Shown here: piece after piece, positions 5,384-12,682 of the stretch
Position numbering within the stretch: the first letter of the stretch is position 1
Layout: the number at the start of each line of letters is the position of its first letter
Assembly (NCBI GenBank): GCA_023136735.1
Contig: JAGLQQ010000032.1
Coordinates: 1-25,536, forward strand
Origin: Candidatus Omnitrophota bacterium
GTDB taxonomy: Bacteria; Omnitrophota; Gorgyraeia; B26-G9
Direction: 5' to 3'
Length of the DNA: 25,536 bases
Translations under genes and position numbers: made by a program
The notes under the pieces: model-generated
Seen by the model: only the letters and a program-made list of their open reading frames with translations
What the model was told of the DNA's origin: nothing
Databases searched by the model: none

Positions 5384-6919
5384 ATGAAGACAAAAAGCCT
5401 TAAGGCGAAAACCAAAAAAAAAGCATTAACCAAAAAAACAGCACCCCCAAAAGCTAAGCTTAAGATAAAGAAGATTGTAGGTAAGAAATCTAAAGATTCA
5501 CTGAAGAGATTGGGGAAAGGGCTGAAAGATATATCTCATCTTTTTTTCTCAATTGAGAATGAAATATCGGCAAAGCCTTCTAAGAAAATAAAAAAAACTA
5601 CAGTGAAAAAAACAAATGCATCTAAGGTCAAGAAACCGTTGGTTTCTACAGCTAAAAAAACACCATTGAAAACAGCAAAAAAGATTTTAGTTAAAACAAT
5701 CAAAAAAACATTGACAACAAAAGCCAAAGTGATAACAACTTCGATGAGAAAAAAAATAGTTAAACCGGCTCTTATTTCATCAATAAAGAAAGCTTCGTTG
5801 AAGAAAAAATCCACTTTAACAAAATCTAAAAAGACAATAAAAAAACCTTCTAAAAAAAAGACAGAGGTGATACGGATGCCAATAGAAAAGAAATCCGGAG
5901 CAAAAGCGGAAAGCAGTTCTAACCCACCTAAGAAAACTATTGGGAGTAAACTGGTTGAAAAAGCGAAAGCTGCTGTTAAGAAAAAACCGCAGTTAAGACC
6001 GATCAGCGAACTGTCAGCTCTAATGAAGAAGAAAATGGATAAAAGTGTTTCTGTTATTAATACGAAGCCTGAGCAAATAATAGAAGAGAGTAAATTTTTT
6101 ACAGGACTGGCTGCAGTTCATACAAAGCCTAAAGACCTGCAGAATTATGAACTGCCGGCTGAATATGGAGATACCCGGATTGTAATTCAGGTTAGAGATC
6201 CTTACTGGCTGCATTCATATTGGGAAATAAATGAAGATAAAATAAATTCAGTTCGCTTGGATTTAGGGACTCAGTTGAATAGTGCTAGACGCATTTTGCG
6301 GGTTTACGATATTACGAATGTGACCTTTGATGGTGGCAATGCTAATAAATATTTTGATATAAATATTAACGATTATGCAACTAGTTGGTATATCAATCCT
6401 CAGGAGGCCAGCAGGAGTTTTTGTGTAGATATAGGCTACCTTTTAACTGATGGAAGATTTATCATGCTTGCAAGGTCTAATTGTGTCAGGATGCCTGGCG
6501 ATGGTCCGAGCACAATTACAGATGAGGAGTGGATGATAGTTGAAGAGGATTTTAACCGGCTTTACGGAATGTCTGTGGGGCTGGGGATTGGTCTGAGCTC
6601 TATGGAACTCAGAAAACAAATATCTCAGAGACTTGTAAATCTTTCTTCAGGAGTATTGTCCTCACCTGGAGTTCAAAGTAAACAAGCTTCAAGAAAATTT
6701 TGGCTCAAGGTGCATACAGAGTTAATTGTTTACGGAGCAACTGAGCCCGGAGCAAAGGTGAGTGTGCAGGGGGAGCCGATAACTCTCAGCAAAGATGGGA
6801 CATTTAGTTTGCGTTTTGCCTTGCCAGACGGCGAGCAGGTTATTCCTGTAAAAGCAGTTTCAGTTGATGGGCTTGAGGAACGCCAGATAACTCCTATTGT
6901 AAGTAAAAAAACAGAGTAA
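5384..6919 (+). CDS. DUF4912 protein with lysine-rich histone H1-like N-terminus
   Basis: 511 residues in three parts. Residues 1 to about 205 are extremely rich in Lys, Thr, Ala and Ser with repeated KK/TKK/AKK units, like histone H1 or Hc1-type tails, which suggests nucleic acid or polyanion binding. Embedded in it (40-56) is LKRLGKGLKDISHLFFS, shared with the pseudo-ATPase at 2818. Residues about 260-385 match the DUF4912 pattern (IVIQVRDPYWLHSYWEI, ILRVYDIT, FDININDYATSWYI). Residues about 440-505 look like a small beta-sandwich (VHTELIVYGATEPGAKVSV, FSLRFALPDGEQ), possibly Ig-like. DUF4912 genes are commonly found beside GH57 branching enzymes, as here, so an alpha-glucan role is likely. 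The lysine-rich region follows the local AT-rich base composition (AAA/AAG codons). The start has only a weak GGA ribosome binding site. Confidence 0.85.
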   Translation: MKTKSLKAKTKKKALTKKTAPPKAKLKIKKIVGKKSKDSLKRLGKGLKDISHLFFSIENEISAKPSKKIKKTTVKKTNASKVKKPLVSTAKKTPLKTAKKILVKTIKKTLTTKAKVITTSMRKKIVKPALISSIKKASLKKKSTLTKSKKTIKKPSKKKTEVIRMPIEKKSGAKAESSSNPPKKTIGSKLVEKAKAAVKKKPQLRPISELSALMKKKMDKSVSVINTKPEQIIEESKFFTGLAAVHTKPKDLQNYELPAEYGDTRIVIQVRDPYWLHSYWEINEDKINSVRLDLGTQLNSARRILRVYDITNVTFDGGNANKYFDININDYATSWYINPQEASRSFCVDIGYLLTDGRFIMLARSNCVRMPGDGPSTITDEEWMIVEEDFNRLYGMSVGLGIGLSSMELRKQISQRLVNLSSGVLSSPGVQSKQASRKFWLKVHTELIVYGATEPGAKVSVQGEPITLSKDGTFSLRFALPDGEQVIPVKAVSVDGLEERQITPIVSKKTE

Positions 6920-6960
6920 AAATCTCTTTTATGTGAAAGTTAAGTTCAAGGGCTTTGATT

Positions 6961-7000
6961 AACGCTGGAGTGAAAAAATGGACATTCCAGCGTTTTTTTT
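6961..7000 (+). terminator. Intrinsic terminator after the DUF4912 gene
   Basis: AACGCTGGAGTG (6961-6972) pairs with CATTCCAGCGTT (6983-6994), 12 bp with one G-T wobble, followed by six more T. It ends the DUF4912 transcript, so the GH57 gene needs its own promoter. Confidence 0.9.
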
Positions 7001-7005
7001 ATCGC

Positions 7006-7034
7006 TTGAATTATAGATGTGATTATGTTATAAT
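7006..7034 (+). promoter_or_regulatory. Strong sigma-70-type promoter for the GH57 gene
   Basis: TTGAAT (7006-7011), 17 bases, then TATAAT (7029-7034) with an extended -10 TGT immediately before it (7026-7028). Transcription should start near 7041, giving a leader of about 120 bases. It begins directly after the preceding terminator. Confidence 0.75.
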
Positions 7035-7087
7035 AATAACATTATTTTGTCCTGAAAATTCTTTAATTTAATTATTGCTGCAGAATT

Positions 7088-7107
7088 CTATGGGCGTGAG
7101 CCCGTAG
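7088..7107 (+). other. GNRA-capped hairpin in the GH57 leader
   Basis: CTATGGGC (7088-7095) pairs with GCCCGTAG (7100-7107), with one T-G wobble, around a GTGA tetraloop. It stands out in an otherwise AT-rich leader. No T-run follows, so it is not a terminator. It could be an mRNA stabiliser or a binding site. Confidence 0.4.
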
Positions 7108-7161
7108 TTATTCACTAGCCTTTGCTTTATCTTAGCTGGTTAAAAAAGGGGAATAAAAGCT

Positions 7162-8742
7162 ATGGAAAAAGGGTATCTTTGTATTGTTCTGCATGGTCAT
7201 TTGCCGTTTGTCCGGCATCCGGAGCATGAGGATTTTTTAGAGGAAAAATGGCTTTATGAAGCGATTACAGAAACATATATCCCGCTGTTGAATGTTTTTG
7301 AACAATTAATGAAGGATAAAGTTGATTTTCGTATTACCATGGGGCTTTCTCCATCATTAATATCAATGCTTCTTGACCCACTTTTGCAGCATCGATATGT
7401 GCGTCACATCGAGAAATTAATAGAACTGGCTAGCCGTGAAGTTGAAAGAACCAGATGGCAACCTGAGTTTAATAGGCTGGCTTTGATGTATTTGAGTAAA
7501 TTTAACCAGTCTAAGTATTATTTTGTTGATAAATACAATCGTAATATAGTCGAAGGATTCAAAAGAGCTCAGGATGCAGGAAAACTGGAAATTATGACAT
7601 GCGGTGCAACGCATGGCTTTTTCCCTCTAATGGATGTATGCAAGTCTTCTGTCAGGGCACAGGTGCGTACGGCAGTTGATCAGTACAAGAGGGTTTTTCA
7701 CCGTCAGCCAAAGGGGATATGGCTTCCTGAATGCGGTTATAATCCGGGCGATGATGAGATACTGCGTGAAAACGGTTTGCGCTACTTCTTTACTGATACG
7801 CACGGTGTGCTTCATGGTACACCACGACCTAAATACGGTGTTTTTGCTCCTGTGTACTGCAAATCAGGAATTGCCTGTTTTGGCCGGGATCTCGAATCTT
7901 CTAAGCAGGTTTGGAGCGCAAAACAAGGGTATCCAGGGGATGAAAATTACCGGGAATTTTACAGAGATATAGGATTTGACCTGGATTTTGACTATATAAA
8001 ACCATATATTCATGCTGACGGCATACGTACTAATACAGGCATTAAGTATTATAGAATTACGGGTGAAACTGCTAATAAACAAGTATACAATATAGATAAT
8101 GCTCAGGAGATGGCGGCAGCACATGCAGCTAATTTTATGTTTAACCGCGAAAAGCAGGTTGAATATGTAGCCGGAATTATAAAAAGAAAACCGATCATTG
8201 TTTCACCCTATGACGCAGAACTGTTTGGCCACTGGTGGTATGAGGGGCCGGACTGGATAAATTATCTATTACGTAAAATTGCATTTGATCAAAAAACAAT
8301 AAAGACGATAACTCCTTCTGAGTACCTGGATAAATATCCTAAAAATCAGGTGATTACTCCTTCATTTTCGAGTTGGGGGTATAAAGGGTATTCAGAATTC
8401 TGGCTTGAGGGCTCAAATGACTGGGTCTATCGTCATTTACATAAAGCCTCAGAGCGTATGAGTGAATTGGTAAAACTTTACCCCAACGCAAAAGCGTTAA
8501 CTTTAAAGGCATTGAACCAGGGACTGCGGGAGTTGTTGCTGGCACAGAGTTCAGATTGGGCGTTTATTATGACAACAGGTACACATACAACATATGCCAT
8601 AGAGAGAACAAAAGCGCATGTCCTGAATTTTACAAAGCTGTATTATCAGATAAAAGAACATAATATTGACGAAGGCTGGCTGAGAGATATAGAGGGAAAG
8701 AACAATATCTTTCCGGATATTGATTATCGTTTTCATTCTTAA
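7162..8742 (+). CDS. GH57 (DUF1957) 1,4-alpha-glucan branching enzyme
   Basis: A 526-residue glycoside hydrolase family 57 protein that forms alpha-1,6 branches in glycogen-like alpha-glucan in the cytoplasm. It begins with the family start LCIVLHGHLPFVRHPE. The catalytic residues expected from thermophilic GH57 branching enzymes are present: the nucleophile Glu190 in GIWLPECGY and the acid Asp351 in SPYDAELFGHWWYEGP. The conserved WGYKGYSEFWLEGSNDW segment lies near residue 408. The length equals the Thermus and Thermococcus enzymes, so it is complete. AAGGGG precedes the ATG. It follows the DUF4912 gene but has its own promoter and leader. No glycogen synthase or phosphorylase gene lies in the window. 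Confidence 0.93.
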   Translation: MEKGYLCIVLHGHLPFVRHPEHEDFLEEKWLYEAITETYIPLLNVFEQLMKDKVDFRITMGLSPSLISMLLDPLLQHRYVRHIEKLIELASREVERTRWQPEFNRLALMYLSKFNQSKYYFVDKYNRNIVEGFKRAQDAGKLEIMTCGATHGFFPLMDVCKSSVRAQVRTAVDQYKRVFHRQPKGIWLPECGYNPGDDEILRENGLRYFFTDTHGVLHGTPRPKYGVFAPVYCKSGIACFGRDLESSKQVWSAKQGYPGDENYREFYRDIGFDLDFDYIKPYIHADGIRTNTGIKYYRITGETANKQVYNIDNAQEMAAAHAANFMFNREKQVEYVAGIIKRKPIIVSPYDAELFGHWWYEGPDWINYLLRKIAFDQKTIKTITPSEYLDKYPKNQVITPSFSSWGYKGYSEFWLEGSNDWVYRHLHKASERMSELVKLYPNAKALTLKALNQGLRELLLAQSSDWAFIMTTGTHTTYAIERTKAHVLNFTKLYYQIKEHNIDEGWLRDIEGKNNIFPDIDYRFHS

Positions 8743-8896
8743 AAGCGGATAGCGTTTAGCGATTAGGAAAAGCAAGTTGAGTTGTCCGGTTAGCTGTTCT
8801 CCCGGTTAAAAAGCAAAGTAACTATTTAGACTTTTAGATTAATCAGCTGAGGGCTGAAAGCTGCAGGCTGTTAGCTTATAGAAGACAGAGGATATA

Positions 8897-9622
8897 GTGA
8901 CTGCTAAAAAGGAAATCCCGGAGCATATCGCAATTATTATGGATGGCAACGGCCGCTGGGCTAAAGCTAAAAATCTACCTCGGATTGCCGGTCATAGAAA
9001 AGGTGCTGAAGTTGTAAAGTCTATAGTACAATGCTGTGATGATTTGGGGATCAAGTTTTTAACCCTTTATACTTTTTCTACTGAAAACTGGAAAAGGCCG
9101 GAAAAGGAAATAAATTTTTTAATGGGTCTTTTAAGTTGGTTTTTGGATAAAGAGATAAGCAATCTAAAAAAAAATAATGCGAGGCTTTTGACTATAGGCC
9201 ATATAGAAAAATTACCATCGAAAGCTCGTGAGGTTATATCCCGGGCAAAAGAACAGACAAAAGACAATACTGGACTTAATCTTGTTTTGGCTTTAAATTA
9301 CGGTTCACGTTTTGAGATAATAGAGGCAGTTAAATCAATATGCCGAGATGTAAAGGATAATCGTCTGAGTGAGACTGAACTAAACGAGGATATTTTCGCG
9401 GATTATTTGTACACGGCTGGGATTCCTGATCCGGAACTTCTGATCCGTACCAGTGGGGAGATGAGGCTTAGCAATTTTCTGCTTTGGCAGCTTTCATACA
9501 GTGAATTATATATAACAGAAAAGTTGTGGCCTGATTTTGATTCTATTGAGTTGAAAAAAGCTATTGATGATTTCCAGCAGAGAAAGAGGCGTTTTGGCGG
9601 TATTGTAAATAAAAAAGGATAG
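8897..9622 (+). CDS. uppS: Undecaprenyl diphosphate synthase (cis-prenyltransferase)
   Basis: 241 residues. It condenses isopentenyl diphosphate onto farnesyl diphosphate to make the C55 lipid carrier for peptidoglycan and O-antigen synthesis. The hallmark IAIIMDGNGRWA contains the catalytic Asp16. AGHRKGAE, LTLYTFSTENWKRP and the C-terminal RTSGEMRLSNFLLWQLSYSE are all present. It starts with GTG at 8897, preceded by AGAGGA, and no better start is visible. It is the first gene of the uppS-cdsA-dxr-rseP-ispG-proS operon, an order also common in other phyla. The 154-base gap upstream has no clear promoter. Confidence 0.95.
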   Translation: MTAKKEIPEHIAIIMDGNGRWAKAKNLPRIAGHRKGAEVVKSIVQCCDDLGIKFLTLYTFSTENWKRPEKEINFLMGLLSWFLDKEISNLKKNNARLLTIGHIEKLPSKAREVISRAKEQTKDNTGLNLVLALNYGSRFEIIEAVKSICRDVKDNRLSETELNEDIFADYLYTAGIPDPELLIRTSGEMRLSNFLLWQLSYSELYITEKLWPDFDSIELKKAIDDFQQRKRRFGGIVNKKG

Positions 9623-9631
9623 AGTATAGCG

Positions 9632-10447
9632 ATGAGTGCTTTAACAAAAAGAGTTATTACGGCAATCGCCATTATTTTGTTTGTCGGATTAGGATTGTTT
9701 TTTTTACCACGGTGGGTTTATGCAATGGTAGTAATTTTATTAATTGCCGGAGGGTTAAATGAATTCTATGTTTTAATTGAAAAAAAAGGCATTTTTATTT
9801 ATAAATATTTTGGCATTTTAATGGGGATTTTTATCCCATTAAGCATTTATTTTAGATTTGAACCTACTAAGGGCTGGGAGCTTTTGTTTATAGTTACATC
9901 TACTTTAATCTTCTTTGTTTTGCAATTTATCCGCAAAGACAGTTCGCAGGCAATTGTGGGTATATCTACAACGCTTTTCGGTATATTCTATGTTAGTTGG
10001 TTTTTTTCTTTTTTAATAAAAATAAGATTCCTGCCTCACGGGACTTTGCTTGTTGCATTTCTCTTATTGGTTACCAAAATGGGAGACGTAGGCGCTTATT
10101 TAATAGGCAAGAGTATGGGAAAAAACACGCTAATCCCAAGAATTAGTCCTAAAAAGACTTTGGAAGGTTCTATAGGCGGGTTGGGTTTTAGCTTGGGAGC
10201 TGCTATAATAAGTAAATTATACCTTCCTTTTATATCAATATTTCATTTGCTAGCTATGGGAGTTTTGCTCGGTTTTCTTGCTCAATTAGGGGACCTCTGT
10301 GAATCACTAATTAAAAGGGATTGCCAGGTAAAAGACAGCGGAGCTCATTTGCCAGGCTTGGGCGGAATTCTGGATATTATAGACAGTATCATTTTTGCGA
10401 CTCCAATATTCTATTACTATTTATTGTATTTTAAATTAATTCCTTAA
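9632..10447 (+). CDS. cdsA: Phosphatidate cytidylyltransferase (CDP-diglyceride synthase)
   Basis: 271 residues, an integral membrane protein with about seven or eight hydrophobic segments. It makes CDP-diacylglycerol from phosphatidic acid and CTP for all phospholipids. The C-terminal signature is present as SLIKRDCQVKDSGAHLPG followed by LGGILDIIDS. The usual HGG and DRIDS are LGG and DIIDS here. To my knowledge this form occurs in PVC-group members, so it is probably a lineage variant and not a defect. Ten bases separate it from uppS and four from dxr, so it is cotranscribed. Confidence 0.92.
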   Translation: MSALTKRVITAIAIILFVGLGLFFLPRWVYAMVVILLIAGGLNEFYVLIEKKGIFIYKYFGILMGIFIPLSIYFRFEPTKGWELLFIVTSTLIFFVLQFIRKDSSQAIVGISTTLFGIFYVSWFFSFLIKIRFLPHGTLLVAFLLLVTKMGDVGAYLIGKSMGKNTLIPRISPKKTLEGSIGGLGFSLGAAIISKLYLPFISIFHLLAMGVLLGFLAQLGDLCESLIKRDCQVKDSGAHLPGLGGILDIIDSIIFATPIFYYYLLYFKLIP

Positions 10448-10451
10448 ATTT

Positions 10452-11606
10452 ATGAAAAATATCGCAATACTAGGGTCAACCGGTTCTATTGGTACTAATA
10501 CCTTGAGGGTAATTCACTCAAGGCCGAGAGATTTTCGTGTGATTGCCTTAAGTTCATATAGCAATATGCATTTACTGGCTCGACAGATAAAATTATTCCA
10601 GCCTAAGATCATTAGCGTAAGCGATGAGCATTGTATTAAGAAGCTGCGGCAATTGGTAAATCTATCCGGTATTAAAGTGTACACTCAGGATAAGGGGCTT
10701 GAGTTTATCGCAAAGCATAAACAGGTGCAAACTTTGGTAGTTGCCACAGCAGGCATTGTCAGTCTTCTCCCTACGATTAGGGCAATTGAACATGGGAAAA
10801 CTATAGCTTTGGCAAATAAGGAACCGCTGGTTATGGCTGGTGATATTCTTATGAAAATTGTTAGAAAAAATAAAGGAAGAATTATTCCGGTTGATTCAGA
10901 GCATAGCGCAATTTTTCAATGTTTGCATAATGAACAAAAAGAATCTTTTAGGCGCATTTATCTGACTGGCACAGGCGGTCCTTTCCACAATTATGCGAAA
11001 AAGGATTTAAAAAAAGTTAATTTGAAAATGGCTCTTAATCATCCAAAATGGAAGATGGGTAAAAAAATAACTATAGATTCAGCAACTCTAATGAATAAAG
11101 GCCTTGAGCTTATTGAAGCTAGGTGGCTTTTCGATGTGAGGCCTGAGATGATAGAGATTGTTATTCACCCCGAGGCTTTGATCCACTCTATGGTTGAATT
11201 TTGTGATCGCTCAATCTTGGCTCAACTGGGTGTCACTGATATGAGATTGCCTATACAATATGCTCTTGATTATCCATTGCGTTGTGCAAACAAGCTTAAA
11301 TCGCCTGATTTTTTCGGGTTAAAGTCGGTAACATTTTTTAAGCCTGATTTGAATAAATTCCCGTGTTTGGCGATAGCAAAAAAAGCCGCTATTCTTGGAG
11401 GTAGTGCCGGTTGCGTGATGAATGCGGCTAATGAGATAGCAGTTGAAGCATTCTTGAAGGAAGAAATTAGTTTTCTTGAAATCCCTGATGTTATTTCAAG
11501 GGTATTGGAAAAACATAAATTTGTAAAACATCCGAATTTGGATAAAATCTTCAGCCTTGATAAATGGGCTAGAAGGGAGGCAGGATTACTTTGTTATCAA
11601 CTTTAG
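10452..11606 (+). CDS. dxr: 1-deoxy-D-xylulose 5-phosphate reductoisomerase
   Basis: 384 residues. It converts DXP to MEP with NADPH and a divalent metal, the committed step of the MEP isoprenoid pathway. The N-terminal NADPH motif is ILGSTGSIGTNTL (residues 6-18). NKEPLVMAG, the metal-binding PVDSEHSAIFQCL, and IDSATLMNKGLELIEARWLF hold the active-site acids and ligands. The length is near that of the family. The ATG lies four bases after cdsA with no strong Shine-Dalgarno, which suggests translational coupling. Its 3' end overlaps rseP by 16 bases. Confidence 0.96.
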   Translation: MKNIAILGSTGSIGTNTLRVIHSRPRDFRVIALSSYSNMHLLARQIKLFQPKIISVSDEHCIKKLRQLVNLSGIKVYTQDKGLEFIAKHKQVQTLVVATAGIVSLLPTIRAIEHGKTIALANKEPLVMAGDILMKIVRKNKGRIIPVDSEHSAIFQCLHNEQKESFRRIYLTGTGGPFHNYAKKDLKKVNLKMALNHPKWKMGKKITIDSATLMNKGLELIEARWLFDVRPEMIEIVIHPEALIHSMVEFCDRSILAQLGVTDMRLPIQYALDYPLRCANKLKSPDFFGLKSVTFFKPDLNKFPCLAIAKKAAILGGSAGCVMNAANEIAVEAFLKEEISFLEIPDVISRVLEKHKFVKHPNLDKIFSLDKWARREAGLLCYQL

Positions 11607-12682
11607 CGTTTATGTTTGTCTTGGGGGTATTGGTTCTCGTGCATGAGTGCGGCCATTTTCTTGTGGCTAAATTATTGCGGGTGCGTGTAGAGGTATTTTC
11701 TATTGGTTTTGGTAAAAAGCTGTTTAGTGTAAAAAAGGGAGAGACAGAGTATCGCATTTCTCTCGTTCCTTTAGGTGGATATATAAAGCTTTCAGGTGAT
11801 AACCCGGAAGAAAAGAGAGATGGAAAATCCTGGGAATTTCTGTCAAAGACTACGGGTGAGAGGGCAGCAATTGTAGCTGCCGGGCCTGCTTTTAATTATT
11901 TAATAGCTTTTTTGCTGTTCACTCTCGTCTTTTTTTTCGGAGTGCCTACTTTAACTACGAAAATTGGTGAGCTTAAAGAGAATTATCCTGCGCAAACGGC
12001 GGGAATAGAAGTAGGCGATCGCATTCTATCGGTAGATGGCAAAAAGGTTGAATTTTGGGATGAACTCTCTGCTAATATCTATGAGAAAACCCAAGAGAAA
12101 GAAGTCAGTATTAAAATTCTCCGTAAAGATAAGGTTTTGGAACTGAGCCTTGTTCCTAATGTGGAAACCACAAAGAATATTTTTGGTGATGATATAAAAA
12201 TAGGCCTTATCGGCATAATGCCGGCCCAAGAGACAAAGATTCTCCGCTTCGGCCTTATCGCTTCAGTAAAAAATGGGGCCAAGCGTATTATAATCCTGAC
12301 AAAAATGACATATTTTGCTCTATACAGGATGACTATAGGCAAAATGTCAGTGCGCGATTCATTAGCAGGGCCTGTGGTTATTTTTAAAATCACAGGGGAA
12401 GCTGCGAAAATGGGATTTGTTTATTTGCTGCAGATAATGGCTTCTTTAAGCGTAAGCTTGGCAATAATAAATCTATTTCCCATACCTGTTCTTGATGGAG
12501 GGCATCTTTTGTTTTTGCTGTGTGAAAAAATAAGAGGAAAGCCTGTGAGCATGAAAGTGCAGGAAATTGCCGCTCGCATTGGATTGTCGATGCTAGTTGT
12601 TTTAATGATATTTGTTTTTTATAATGACTTGGTAAGGATAGGTGCTTTTGAAAAGGCATTCAGGTTTTTAACAGGAAAATGA
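11591..12682 (+). CDS. rseP: RseP-type site-2 protease (membrane zinc metalloprotease)
   Basis: 363 residues, an intramembrane metalloprotease that cleaves transmembrane anti-sigma factors or signal peptides. The zinc motif HECGH (18-22) sits in the first membrane helix, and the C-terminal ligand motif is NLFPIPVLDGGH with Asp302. One PDZ domain (about 125-195, with AGIEVGDRILSVDG) lies between; E. coli RseP has two, while many other bacteria have one. The start is the TTG at 11591, because GGGAGG at 11575-11580 is correctly spaced and the first helix would otherwise be truncated. It overlaps dxr by 16 bases and ispG by 4, so translation is coupled. Confidence 0.93.
   Translation: MLSTLAFMFVLGVLVLVHECGHFLVAKLLRVRVEVFSIGFGKKLFSVKKGETEYRISLVPLGGYIKLSGDNPEEKRDGKSWEFLSKTTGERAAIVAAGPAFNYLIAFLLFTLVFFFGVPTLTTKIGELKENYPAQTAGIEVGDRILSVDGKKVEFWDELSANIYEKTQEKEVSIKILRKDKVLELSLVPNVETTKNIFGDDIKIGLIGIMPAQETKILRFGLIASVKNGAKRIIILTKMTYFALYRMTIGKMSVRDSLAGPVVIFKITGEAAKMGFVYLLQIMASLSVSLAIINLFPIPVLDGGHLLFLLCEKIRGKPVSMKVQEIAARIGLSMLVVLMIFVFYNDLVRIGAFEKAFRFLTGK

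Noticed and set aside
5384..6000. Lysine-rich region as a sign of frameshift or non-coding DNA
   Set aside because: The frame stays open through a recognisable DUF4912 domain, and the 17-residue motif inside the tail is shared with another protein.
7120..7147. Hairpin ACTAGC/GCTGGT before the GH57 gene as an intrinsic terminator
   Set aside because: It is followed by an A-run and the ribosome binding site, with no T-run, so it cannot be a standard terminator.
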